Shown in pieces: positions 1 to 7,035 of a stretch of 10,860 nt of DNA. The stretch comes from an uncultured Treponema sp. (lineage in GTDB: Bacteria > Spirochaetota > Spirochaetia > Treponematales > Treponemataceae). The position numbers were made by a program, and so were the translations under genes. Within the stretch, counting starts at the first letter, position 1, and each line of letters opens with the position of its first letter. Under the pieces are notes generated by a model, which made no database searches, was not told where the DNA came from, and worked only from the letters and a program-made list of their open reading frames with translations. The DNA is taken from the NCBI GenBank assembly GCA_937902125.1, contig CALDIB010000008.1:1-10860 (forward strand). Direction: 5' to 3'.

Positions 1-23
1 CAATGACACTTTTATTTTTTTTA

Positions 24-38
24 ATAGCGCGCTATAAT
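24..38 (+). promoter_or_regulatory. possible promoter -10 with overlapping palindrome
   Basis: TATAAT at 33-38 matches the sigma70 -10 consensus and overlaps a 12-bp perfect palindrome (ATAGCGCGCTAT, 24-35). No good -35 hexamer lies 16-18 bases upstream; the sequence there is T-rich. It would give a leader of about 165 nt running through the palindromic repeats before the chemotaxis receptor gene. A weaker TATTAT at 178-183 is an alternative nearer the start codon. Neither is certain. Confidence 0.3.
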
Positions 39-55
39 AGACTTGTTCGAAAACT

Positions 56-148
56 GTCATTATCGGGCTTGACCCGATAATCTTTTGAAAGATTGCCGTA
101 TCAAGTACGGCAATGACAAAAGAATGCCGTGTCAAGCGCGGCAATGAC
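56..148. repeat. three 27-bp palindromic intergenic repeats (REP/BIME-like)
   Basis: Three related 27-bp units lie at 56-82, 91-117 and 122-148. Each has arms of about 9 bases around a 5-base centre (CTTGA in the first, TCAAG in the other two) and an asymmetric AATGAC tail (GTCATT in the inverted first copy). Units 1 and 2 are in opposite orientation, 8 bp apart, and together form a larger inverted repeat; unit 3 repeats unit 2. The first two have perfect 9-bp arms; the third has one mismatch and one G-T pair. CAATGAC at 1-7 could be the tail of another copy to the left. The arrangement resembles the dispersed palindromic elements of many bacterial chromosomes. As RNA the units could fold into hairpins in the leader of the downstream gene. 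Confidence 0.75.
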
Positions 149-208
149 AAGTATTTTCTAAAACTAGACATTCAACCTATTATTTAGCTGTCATGTTGGG
201 GAATCTTT

Positions 209-2377
209 ATGAGAGAGAAAAAAATTAAAATGCCGGGCGTAAAAAAAGAAAAGACTTTGGCCGGAAAAATCGTGGCCGGAATAAACATTATGACCATATC
301 CCTTTTGGTCGCGCTGGGCATTATGGTATATGTCCGCGAAAAGTCTGTCAATGACATTCAGTTTACCGAAAACTTAGGAAACATAATGCGCCTGACCGAC
401 ACGACAATCTCAGCTTTTTTAACGGGTTCCGACGCGGAGCTTTCTTTGCTGGGAAACGCCTATTTGATGGCGAAAGACAACGCTTTTGATATGAAGGAAA
501 CTTTAACCGGCTATGAAATGAATTTTGTTGACAACAACGAAACAATTTTGGCCGCGTCAATTACTTTGGTGGACAGCGGCGAATGTTTTTATTATCCAGA
601 AGAATTTGAGCCGTTGGATCCATACGAAGAGTCTTGGTACATCGACGCCATTGACTATGAAGGCGTGGCCCGCTTTTCTACCATGCACGAATTGTCCGAC
701 GGTTCTTTGGCCTTTACGGCTTCAAAAACTATTTACGACGAAAACGGAGACATTGCGGGCGTGGCCGCCTTTGAAATTGACGCGCGGCAGTTTGGAATCC
801 TTTTGGGAGATTCCACCAGCATGGGCGACATCAAATACATTCTTGTTGACCAAGACTGCAACATTTTGCTAAACCCCTTTGCCGACGAACTTTCCCTTCA
901 AAAAGTGAACGACATTGGAATAAAGAGCGTGGAAAATTTCGCGCCCGGCGCCTACACGACCACGCGCGACAAAATGCTTGACGGAACAAAATGCGAAATC
1001 CGCATTCTGCCCTCTTCAAATGACTACTATTCTTTGGACTATGTTTTGGTGATTCCTATGTCCGTTATAAACGGAGGAACGACAAAGATTATCGAAGCTG
1101 TTGTCGTGGCCTTGGTTTTGGGAATTATAATTTCCATTTTGGTGGCCAGCGTGTTGGCGCGCAGCTTTACAAAGCCAATCATAGAAATTACCGGCATTCT
1201 CAAAAACATTTCCGAAGGCGACGGCGACCTTACAGTTCGCCTGCCTGTTAAGACCAAGGACGAAATTGGCCGTCTTTCTGAATACTTTAACCTTACGATA
1301 GAAAAAATCGCCAAGTCCATGAAGTCTATAATCGTCGAGTCCGGAAACATGCAAACAATCGGCCGCAACCTTTCAAACAATATGGACGATGTTGCCAACG
1401 CGGTAACGGAAATTAGCGCCAATATCGAAAGCGTTAAAAATGATGTGGGCAACCAGACGGCCGGAGTGCAGGAGGCCAACGTAACGCTTAACGAAATCAG
1501 CGAAAGCATCGAAAAATTGACCGGCAACATAGAATCCCAGTCCGAAAGCGTTTCTCGTTCTTCCGCCGCGGTGGAACAAATGGTTTCAAACATCAATTCG
1601 GTCAACAGCATTTTGGCCAAGAACTCTCAGAGCGTCCAGCTTTTGTCTGATTCCGCCGCTATCGGAAAAGAAATTGTTTTTAAGAGCGTCGAGATGACAA
1701 AAAAGATTGCGGAAGATTCGGCCGGCTTGATTGAGGCCAGTACGATAATCCAAAACATCGCCCGACAGACAAACCTTTTGTCTATGAACGCCGCCATCGA
1801 GGCCGCGCACGCGGGAGAGGCCGGAAAGGGCTTTGCGGTTGTCGCCGACGAAATCAGAAAGCTTGCCGAAGACTCCAACAAGCAGGGTAAAAACATCAGC
1901 AATGTAATGAAGCGAATGCGGGAGCAAATTGATTCCATGGTTCAAGACGCGTCTCAGACGCAGACGCAGTTTGACACAATTTTCAGCAACACCCAGACTG
2001 TAAAGATTCAGGAAGACGAAATCAAGGCGGCTATGGACGAGCAGACCGAAGGCGGAAAGCAGGTTTTGGAAGCCATTCGCGACATCAATTCGATTACCGC
2101 CGAAGTTAAGGAAAGCGCGGAGATTATGGCAAGCGGCGAAAAGAGATTGCTTGAGGAAATGAAAAAGCTTGCCGACGTGACTCAGCAAATTAACGGAGCC
2201 ATGAATGAAATCAGCGTGGGCGTTAACGAAATCAACAACTCTATGCAAGAAGTCAACAATGTTACAAGAGAAAACAGCGACAGCATTGAGCGCGTAAGCG
2301 GCGAAATTAGTTTGTTCAAAGTTGAAAAGGACGAAGACACTCCCGCCAAAGACGACCAAGAAAGCGCCGCGCTCTAA
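209..2377 (+). CDS. methyl-accepting chemotaxis protein, dCache sensor
   Basis: A 722-residue transmembrane chemoreceptor. The N-terminus is positively charged, with a first membrane helix at about residues 21-42. A periplasmic region of about 250 residues carries Cache-like features: the PYEESWYIDA stretch near 138-147 and DIAGVAAFEID near 181-191. A second membrane helix lies at about 293-317, a HAMP domain at about 318-371, and then a long coiled-coil signalling domain. The hairpin tip that contacts CheA/CheW is clear at about 513-550 (IARQTNLLSMNAAIEAAHAG). There is no C-terminal NWETF-type CheR tether. The family senses small extracellular ligands and controls flagellar rotation through CheA/CheY; the ligand cannot be told from sequence. 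The ATG at 209 has GGGGA at 197-201, about 7 bases upstream. The next gene begins 20 nt after the stop, so co-transcription is likely. Confidence 0.95.
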   Translation: MREKKIKMPGVKKEKTLAGKIVAGINIMTISLLVALGIMVYVREKSVNDIQFTENLGNIMRLTDTTISAFLTGSDAELSLLGNAYLMAKDNAFDMKETLTGYEMNFVDNNETILAASITLVDSGECFYYPEEFEPLDPYEESWYIDAIDYEGVARFSTMHELSDGSLAFTASKTIYDENGDIAGVAAFEIDARQFGILLGDSTSMGDIKYILVDQDCNILLNPFADELSLQKVNDIGIKSVENFAPGAYTTTRDKMLDGTKCEIRILPSSNDYYSLDYVLVIPMSVINGGTTKIIEAVVVALVLGIIISILVASVLARSFTKPIIEITGILKNISEGDGDLTVRLPVKTKDEIGRLSEYFNLTIEKIAKSMKSIIVESGNMQTIGRNLSNNMDDVANAVTEISANIESVKNDVGNQTAGVQEANVTLNEISESIEKLTGNIESQSESVSRSSAAVEQMVSNINSVNSILAKNSQSVQLLSDSAAIGKEIVFKSVEMTKKIAEDSAGLIEASTIIQNIARQTNLLSMNAAIEAAHAGEAGKGFAVVADEIRKLAEDSNKQGKNISNVMKRMREQIDSMVQDASQTQTQFDTIFSNTQTVKIQEDEIKAAMDEQTEGGKQVLEAIRDINSITAEVKESAEIMASGEKRLLEEMKKLADVTQQINGAMNEISVGVNEINNSMQEVNNVTRENSDSIERVSGEISLFKVEKDEDTPAKDDQESAAL

Positions 2378-2397
2378 CCGAAGCAAAGGGGTTTTGC

Positions 2398-4998
2398 ATG
2401 AAAAAACATTCGTCTCTTTTTGCCATGGCGCTTTTGCTCTGCCTTGGCCTTTGCAGTTGCGTTACGGTAAAGCGTGCCAGAAATTTAATTTTGTCCGGCG
2501 ACAAAGTGAGCGCCATTGAGCTTCTTTGCAAAATGATAATCGGCAAGAAGGACGAAGCGGAAGCGATTTCGCTTTTTATCGAAATCTATCCTTCCACCGT
2601 GGAGGAGATGAAGCCGCAGGAAAGCGTAGGGCAAATTAGAAAAGATTTTGCCGCAAAGTATTCGACGACGGAAATTCAAGCGATAAAAAAATGCGGCGAA
2701 TCTTGTTCCAGCATAAAAAATATTTTGAGTCATCCCGACATCGCGAATGTAATTAGAAAAGGCGAAAGCGTCGTTTTGGCTTACAGCGGTTTGGCAAGAA
2801 TAAAAAGGGCCGTTTCTGTTTTGCCGCGGACGCTTTATGACGAGAATTCCGGCGAACATGAAGTTGTAAAATACACCGACGATTTTGCCGGAATGTACAA
2901 CGAGTCCAAGCGAAGTCTCGCGGAATTTTACTACAACATTCCCGAGGCTTTTTATCCAGGAAAAGACATTCAAGAAAGAATTTGGCTCATCGACTTTTAC
3001 AAGCGCTCCGATTTGACTTATGGCGGACTTGGACAAGCGGGACCAAAATGCGCGGAATTGTGCTACCTTAACGGCCAAGAAAGCGAGCGTTTGAATACAG
3101 TTGAGGGAAACAAAGAGGCGATTTTTTGGTATCAAAACGCAAGCGTTTGGGTGAGAAATTACAAGGACAGCGATTCCAGGGTTCAAATTATAAGCTATGA
3201 AATCGCTATGGTTTTGCTTGGCCAGGCAAGAACAAAAGAAGACTTTAAGGAAGCGATAAAATATTTGTCTTATGCTGGAAATTACAAGGACGCGGCCGAA
3301 CAAATTTTGGAAGTGAAATATCACTTGGCTTACATTTACCGAAACGAGCGGACTTTGGCTTCGTATGCGGAAGCGGGCCGCCTTTTTGAAGAACTTGGAA
3401 ACTATAAAAACGCTCCCTATGAAAGCGCCCTTTACGGCTTTTACAAAAGGCTTGTGTCTTTGAGCAAGGGCGCCTATTACGCAAGCGATAGCCTTTCAAG
3501 CGGAAGCTACTCAAAGTTTTCCGTTTCAAGAAACTTAACGCCTAACGGAGACGGAACTGGCCGGCTTTTAATTCGCGCTGCCACATCGGATTTTGGCGTT
3601 TACCTTCCGTCAATGGAAAAAATAATCTATCCAGGCGCTTTGCTGGACGGCGATACAATTGCAAGCCAATCATTTTTGCCGTTTGCCTACGCCTCAAGGC
3701 TGCCGATTGACTGCCATTTGAATTTTGACGGAAGAACGCTGGCTAAAGGCAGCCTTAGCAATCCCAACGACGGAATTCTTTCAACAAAAGAAGTCAGAAG
3801 AATGGCAAGCCAATGCGCCTCTTATTTGGGCGCGGATTGCGATTACGAGTTTCAAAAAATTTATTCTTTGGAAGACTTGGCGATTTCGACCGGAATGGGC
3901 GCCGCGCGGGACAAGGTTTCTTACGCGCTCAATTCATACAATTGGAATTCCGAAAAAAGCTGCACGCTTATAAAGGTCAGGCAAAAATTTTATTCTGCCA
4001 ATGTTGATCCGCCGCAGTTTCCCTTTGATTTTTTTGCGGTGGACCAAAAGACCGCTACGGCTTCGATGCTAAAGAGCGTGGCGCCGTATTATGTTTCGTC
4101 GGTGGATTATGGACGGCAAGCGTATTTTGTGGTTTGCTCGGATTTAACAAGCGAAGAAATAGTAAAAGACTTTATTTCTGCAAGACCGCGAGATTCAAAA
4201 AACAAAGGCTCAAGCGGAATGAGGGCAAATCCCGACATTAGCGCCAAGTGGGCAAAAAACGGAACCACAATCCGCTCGATAACGGTTTCCGAAAAAATTT
4301 ATTCGGTTAGCGACCTTGACGGAATTTTCAATTGGATAAAGTTGGGAACAAGCATGTCACTCGATGTCAACAGCATGGTTCCAATTGCTTTTGCGCTGAG
4401 AAACCTTTCTGACAATTCGTATGCCGTCTTGTCTTCGTCAAAAACATGCCTTGTAAGGCTTCCGCAAGAAAAAACGCCAAGCCAACAAACACCGGCTCCT
4501 TCAGGCGGCTCTTCCGGAACGGGAAATTCCTCAAACGGCGGAGGCTCCACAGTTCAAACTCCGACAGAAACGCCAGGCTCAAGCCAGACGCAAAATTCCG
4601 AACAAACAGAAAACCAAAATCAAGGCCAGCCGCCTTATTCAAGCCAAGAAACGGCCGCTTTGATAAACGGAACGCAAGTTCCAGCGAGCGCTTATAACGG
4701 AGACACGTCTTTGATTTTTGTCGGAAAAAAAGGCTATTACAAATGTTCGTCGATAAGCGTTGAAAGCGGAAGCGGCGTAAAGACTTATTACTATGACATT
4801 CCCGCTTCTGAAATTGAACTTTGCGTGGCAAGCTGGAGCGACTCTGAATTTGGAGCTGTTATGGTAAACGGAATTTCAATGCTAAAGAACAAGACTGTTT
4901 ATAGCTTTAGGGATGTTAGCGGGAATACGATTAGTTTGGACACTGTGGATTCAAGCGGAAAAAGAATTCACAATTTGTTGCTTGTTAGAAAACGCTAG
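2398..4998 (+). CDS. large putative lipoprotein with NYKD repeats, unknown function
   Basis: I do not recognise the family of this 866-residue protein. The start MKKHSS plus a hydrophobic run ending LGLCSC gives a signal peptide with a relaxed, spirochaete-style lipobox and likely lipidation at Cys21, placing it at an outer or inner membrane surface. Residues about 240-350 contain at least three helical repeats of about 40 residues marked by NYKD/NYKN (254, 295, 335), similar to Sel1/TPR-like solenoid repeats. A long region of mixed composition follows. A Pro/Ser/Gln/Gly/Thr-rich linker at about 690-755 then leads to a compact C-terminal domain of about 110 residues. AAAGGGG at 2385-2391 is a good ribosome-binding site 6 bases before the ATG. 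The gene lies 20 nt behind the chemoreceptor and probably shares its transcript. Its stop is 13 nt from the stop of the convergent gene, with no terminator visible between them. Confidence 0.8.
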   Translation: MKKHSSLFAMALLLCLGLCSCVTVKRARNLILSGDKVSAIELLCKMIIGKKDEAEAISLFIEIYPSTVEEMKPQESVGQIRKDFAAKYSTTEIQAIKKCGESCSSIKNILSHPDIANVIRKGESVVLAYSGLARIKRAVSVLPRTLYDENSGEHEVVKYTDDFAGMYNESKRSLAEFYYNIPEAFYPGKDIQERIWLIDFYKRSDLTYGGLGQAGPKCAELCYLNGQESERLNTVEGNKEAIFWYQNASVWVRNYKDSDSRVQIISYEIAMVLLGQARTKEDFKEAIKYLSYAGNYKDAAEQILEVKYHLAYIYRNERTLASYAEAGRLFEELGNYKNAPYESALYGFYKRLVSLSKGAYYASDSLSSGSYSKFSVSRNLTPNGDGTGRLLIRAATSDFGVYLPSMEKIIYPGALLDGDTIASQSFLPFAYASRLPIDCHLNFDGRTLAKGSLSNPNDGILSTKEVRRMASQCASYLGADCDYEFQKIYSLEDLAISTGMGAARDKVSYALNSYNWNSEKSCTLIKVRQKFYSANVDPPQFPFDFFAVDQKTATASMLKSVAPYYVSSVDYGRQAYFVVCSDLTSEEIVKDFISARPRDSKNKGSSGMRANPDISAKWAKNGTTIRSITVSEKIYSVSDLDGIFNWIKLGTSMSLDVNSMVPIAFALRNLSDNSYAVLSSSKTCLVRLPQEKTPSQQTPAPSGGSSGTGNSSNGGGSTVQTPTETPGSSQTQNSEQTENQNQGQPPYSSQETAALINGTQVPASAYNGDTSLIFVGKKGYYKCSSISVESGSGVKTYYYDIPASEIELCVASWSDSEFGAVMVNGISMLKNKTVYSFRDVSGNTISLDTVDSSGKRIHNLLLVRKR

Positions 4999-5011
4999 CC
5001 GGTTTGGGCAA

Positions 5012-5485
5012 TCAGCCGCCGAGAATGGCGCCAAAGAGTCCGAAGCTTAATGCCATCATAATCGCTCCGGCCAATAAAACGCCAAGGGTGACGGCGATAA
5101 CCGTTTGCTTAAAGTCCATGTCCAAAAGGCTGGCGGCCAAAGTTCCTGTCCAGGCTCCGGTTCCAGGGAGCGGAATTCCGACAAACAAAAAAAGCGCCAC
5201 AAAAAGCGTGCGGCCGGCTTTGGCCTGCATTTTTTTTCCGGCGCCGCTTCCCTTTGTTAAAAAAAATTGGCATACGCCGCCAATCAATTTTTTGTCCTGT
5301 CCCCATTCCAAAAAGCGCCGCGCGAACAAAAAAATAATTGGAACTGGGAGCATATTTCCTATAATGCAAACGGCGTAAGAGGGAATTATAGGCAAGCCCA
5401 AGGCTTGGGAAACTGGAATGGCGCCGCGCAGCTCAATCAAGGGAATCATGCTGATAAAGAAAATCCAAAGGTAGTTTAGGAACAT
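5012..5485 (-). CDS. small multi-drug export family membrane protein
   Basis: A 157-residue hydrophobic protein resembling the putative small multi-drug export family (PF06695/COG2426). Family-like motifs are IELRGAIPV at residues 17-25 and PLPGTGAWTG at 105-114, set among several predicted membrane helices (about 3-16, 33-54, 92-106, 127-152). The family name implies export, but transport activity has rarely been tested, so substrate and role are unknown. The open frame extends upstream to an ATG at 5635, but those 50 residues are not membrane-like, are not family-like and overlap the phased TCCACA motifs. I therefore choose the internal ATG at 5485, where the hydrophobic domain begins. No clear Shine-Dalgarno precedes it, so the start is uncertain. 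It converges with the lipoprotein gene. Confidence 0.82.
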   Translation of the reverse strand: MFLNYLWIFFISMIPLIELRGAIPVSQALGLPIIPSYAVCIIGNMLPVPIIFLFARRFLEWGQDKKLIGGVCQFFLTKGSGAGKKMQAKAGRTLFVALFLFVGIPLPGTGAWTGTLAASLLDMDFKQTVIAVTLGVLLAGAIMMALSFGLFGAILGG

Positions 5486-5520
5486 GAATGTAATGTAGCG
5501 CAAGGGGGACAAAACATCAA

Positions 5521-5630
5521 TTGCCCACAAAAAGTTTCTATGCGCTCCACAAAATATTTCGTGGTTTTCCACAAACCGTGGAGTATTACGCGCCATTTTA
5601 TGGAGTGTCACTCCACAGTTCGTTTCATAA
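5521..5630. repeat. 22-bp-phased TCCACA motifs (degenerate tandem array)
   Basis: The pentamer CCACA begins at 5525, 5547, 5569 and 5613, at exact multiples of 22 bp; the 5591 slot holds a diverged sequence (GCGCCATTTT). Writing 5521-5630 as 22-base rows aligns TCCACA or CCCACA in columns 4-9 of four of the five rows. Complementary GTGG or TGGAG blocks fall between them and make local palindromes: TCCAC/GTGGA at 5568-5582, and TGGAGTG/CACTCCA at 5601-5615 with a 1-base spacer. This is part of the 306-base gap between the export-family gene and the XRE gene. The phasing of about two helical turns suggests protein-binding sites. TTTTCCACA at 5565-5573 is also one base from the E. coli DnaA box. 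Function is unknown. Confidence 0.5.
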
Positions 5631-5638
5631 AACAAAAT

Positions 5639-5666
5639 AATTTATTTACAAATATGTAAATAAATT
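5639..5666. promoter_or_regulatory. 12-bp-arm palindrome, candidate operator
   Basis: Perfect inverted repeat with 12-bp arms (AATTTATTTACA and its complement) around a 4-base AATA spacer. It ends 12 bases upstream of the -35 box of the promoter for the XRE gene. It is A+T-rich with no T-tract that would make it a terminator. The position suits an operator bound by a dimer, most simply the XRE protein encoded just downstream; that link is inferred from position only. Confidence 0.6.
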
Positions 5667-5678
5667 TTCATTTTTCTA

Positions 5679-5707
5679 TTGACATTTTCACAAAACCTTT
5701 GTATATT
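5679..5707 (+). promoter_or_regulatory. strong sigma70-type promoter for XRE/ImmA operon
   Basis: TTGACA at 5679-5684 is a perfect -35 hexamer and TATATT at 5702-5707 is a one-mismatch -10, separated by exactly 17 bases. Transcription would begin near 5714, giving a leader of about 78 nt to the ATG at 5792. The two palindromes that flank it (5639-5666 and 5730-5740) suggest it is a regulated promoter. Confidence 0.8.
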
Positions 5708-5729
5708 ATAAGCATGTGCTAAACCATCA

Positions 5730-5740
5730 GACATAATGTC
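5730..5740. promoter_or_regulatory. small palindrome in leader, candidate operator
   Basis: GACAT-A-ATGTC is a perfect 11-base palindrome lying about 15-25 bases downstream of the predicted transcription start, a usual place for an XRE-type repressor half-site pair. A small potential hairpin (AATCC-GTT-GGATT, 5743-5755) follows immediately in the leader. It could arise by chance, since the arms are only five bases. Confidence 0.35.
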
Positions 5741-5791
5741 GGAATCCGTTGGATTTCTGGGGGGAGACAAAAAACAGGATGGTACGGAGTT

Positions 5792-6196
5792 ATGGCAGAA
5801 GTAACAGCGTTCGGCAAAATCTTACGAAAGATGCGGATTGACTGTTCGGAGGTTTTGGGGGACATGGCAAAGCGGCTAAAAGTCAGCGCCGCCTACCTGT
5901 CTTCCATAGAGAATGGATTGCGCGAAATTCCTGACGACTTCACGGCAAAGATTGCCGCGGAATACGGACTGGACGAGGCGCAAAAGAATGGCCTGGACGA
6001 GGCCAAGGCTAAAGTAAAGGGGGCGGTAGATGTAAAGTTCAACGAACAAAAGACAGAGGCGGATTACGTAGAAACCGCGGTCATGTTCGCGCGAGATTTT
6101 TCAAGACTCAGCGTCGAACAAGTGAAAGAGTTGAAAGAACTTTTGAAAAGGTTTGAAAGTTCGGGAGAGTGTTTTAATGGAAGAGCGGCAGTATGA
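5792..6196 (+). CDS. XRE-family helix-turn-helix regulator
   Basis: A 134-residue DNA-binding protein. Residues about 7-61 form an XRE/Cro-like helix-turn-helix: GKILRKMRI opens helix 1, and the recognition helix region reads SAAYLSSIENG at 32-42, a very typical XRE signature. The C-terminal half is charged and helical, with a Lys/Glu-rich helix (SVEQVKELKELLKRF, 107-121). It is the partner type normally cut or relieved by ImmA/IrrE proteases, and its gene overlaps such a gene by 20 bases, so it is probably a repressor of its own operon. The start is ATG 5792. The nearest purine-rich sites are AGGA at 5776-5779 (12 bases away) and GGAG at 5786-5789 (2 bases away), both poorly spaced, so initiation may be weak. 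Confidence 0.9.
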   Translation: MAEVTAFGKILRKMRIDCSEVLGDMAKRLKVSAAYLSSIENGLREIPDDFTAKIAAEYGLDEAQKNGLDEAKAKVKGAVDVKFNEQKTEADYVETAVMFARDFSRLSVEQVKELKELLKRFESSGECFNGRAAV

Positions 6197-6818
6197 AAAG
6201 CATGCGGAAACATTAGTCCTTACGGAAGACGGAATCAACATCGCGGCGTTTTGGCTGCGGTTGTTGTGCGGATGCGGCACGGACGGCAGATTTGAGCCTA
6301 TTTTCGTCATGGAAAACATTATTCCGTTTTTTGATAATTCATTCAACTACGAGATTGCGGAAAAGTCGCTTTGGAAGTACGGGGAATACATGCCAGCCTA
6401 CTACAATCCCTTGGCGAACAAAATCGTAATAAGAAGCGACGTTTACGATGGAGCGCTGGAAGGAAACGCAATGGACACCATCACCATTGCCCACGAGGTC
6501 GTGCATTGCATACAGTCCATAATAATGAGGTTTCTTGACGCGATAAAATGCGTAGACTTCAAGACTGAGCTGTGCAAAGCCAACTCTAGCGAGATGAAGA
6601 AGCATGAGATCCAAACCGACAGAATCACATCTCTTGTGATGTGTCCGGAGCGTCTTGTGCAAGGGAAGACCGAGGACGAAGTCGTCCAACAGTACTTTGT
6701 GAGGCCGCTTGTGCAGTTTATGTGCGGGCTTGTAAAAACCGCCGGAAAGAGCCTTTTGGAAGTTCTTGACGGCGCTAATTGTGACGTAAAAAAGGAGGTT
6801 GAAGCATGCGCGGTGTGA
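6177..6818 (+). CDS. ImmA/IrrE-type metallo-endopeptidase
   Basis: A 213-residue putative zinc protease. The HExxH motif is intact as AHEVVHCIQ, with His106, Glu107 and His110. A downstream helix KKHEIQTDRITSLVMCPE (141-158) matches the family pattern that supplies the third ligand (Glu144 here) and the conserved M-x-P turn. In the family, ImmA and IrrE cleave or inactivate an XRE repressor in response to stress or peptide signals, switching on mobile-element or stress genes. I choose ATG 6177 over the longer open frame, which starts with TTG at 6153, because GGGAGAG at 6163-6169 sits 7 bases before it. The gene overlaps the XRE gene by 20 bases, implying translational coupling. The overall sequence outside the motif is divergent, including several cysteines near the N- and C-termini. 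Confidence 0.87.
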   Translation: MEERQYEKHAETLVLTEDGINIAAFWLRLLCGCGTDGRFEPIFVMENIIPFFDNSFNYEIAEKSLWKYGEYMPAYYNPLANKIVIRSDVYDGALEGNAMDTITIAHEVVHCIQSIIMRFLDAIKCVDFKTELCKANSSEMKKHEIQTDRITSLVMCPERLVQGKTEDEVVQQYFVRPLVQFMCGLVKTAGKSLLEVLDGANCDVKKEVEACAV

Positions 6819-6850
6819 TTGTCCATGCCCTTGTGAAAAAAAAGGCTTAA
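6806..6850 (+). CDS. possible 14-residue leader peptide or microprotein
   Basis: ATG at 6806 opens a 14-codon frame reading MRGVIVHALVKKKA, ended by TAA at 6848-6850. It has the best ribosome-binding site in the window, AAAGGAGG at 6791-6798, 7 bases before the ATG. Both lie inside the 3' end of the protease gene, overlapping its last 13 bases in another frame. The stop codon falls in the 5' arm of a 12-bp hairpin, an arrangement reminiscent of leader peptides in attenuators. The alternative is that the ribosome site is a leftover of a truncated longer gene. Translation is inferred only from the strong site. Confidence 0.4.
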   Translation: MRGVIVHALVKKKA

Positions 6851-6873
6851 AACTACGGCAATAGTTTTAAGCC
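6844..6873 (-). terminator. 12-bp hairpin, intrinsic terminator on minus strand
   Basis: GGCTTAAAACTA at 6844-6855 pairs perfectly with 6862-6873 around a 6-base loop (CGGCAA). Read on the minus strand it is followed at once by eight T residues (complement of 6836-6843), a textbook intrinsic terminator for leftward transcripts. Read on the plus strand it has no U-tract and would be just a stable hairpin after the 14-codon ORF. No minus-strand gene is visible immediately to its right, so either it blocks read-through or it ends a small antisense RNA. Confidence 0.6.
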
Positions 6874-6878
6874 CTTAA

Positions 6879-6943
6879 GCGGCGGGAAAGGAACAAGCCT
6901 ACCCCACATCATAGGCTTATCCTATCCCATTTCGCGTTTTTTT
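6879..6943 (+). terminator. long imperfect hairpin plus T7: terminator or attenuator
   Basis: An inner stem AAGCCT/AGGCTT (6895-6900 with 6913-6918) is extended by AGGA/TCCT and GGGA/TCCC (6884-6892 with 6920-6928) with small internal loops, and by GCG/CGC (6879-6881 with 6933-6935). T7 follows at 6937-6943. It would terminate the XRE/protease transcript, or act as an attenuator in the 185-base leader of the HU-like gene. The apical loop has 12 bases. The stems were paired by eye, with no energy calculation. Confidence 0.55.
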
Positions 6944-7035
6944 GCAAGGGCTGAACCCAACTAAAGAAAAGAAAATTTTAAACGCAAACAGGGACTGCCG
7001 CCCGAAGAAAAAAAGGCAGAAGGAGAATAGCCATT

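Noticed and set aside
1586..2386. Long minus-strand open frame (266 codons) opposite the chemoreceptor gene, and similar ones at 1039-1620 and 2485-3324
   Set aside because: They lie antisense to a clear chemoreceptor and lipoprotein, have low-complexity or biased composition from the complement of those codons, and show no family motifs or ribosome sites.
5565..5573. DnaA boxes marking the chromosomal origin
   Set aside because: Only one site comes within one base of the E. coli box, and no dnaA, dnaN or gyrase genes are nearby. The phased array is kept as a finding without an origin claim.
5486..5635. Fifty-residue N-terminal extension of the export-family membrane protein
   Set aside because: The extension is not hydrophobic, runs through the phased TCCACA motifs and gives a length beyond the usual size of the family; the internal ATG at 5485 begins the membrane domain.
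5779..5841. Twenty-codon upstream ORF overlapping the XRE gene start, preceded by a GGGGGGAG tract
   Set aside because: The spacing to the purine tract is long (11 bases) and the product is arginine/serine-rich with no sign of selection; it is possible but cannot be supported from sequence alone.
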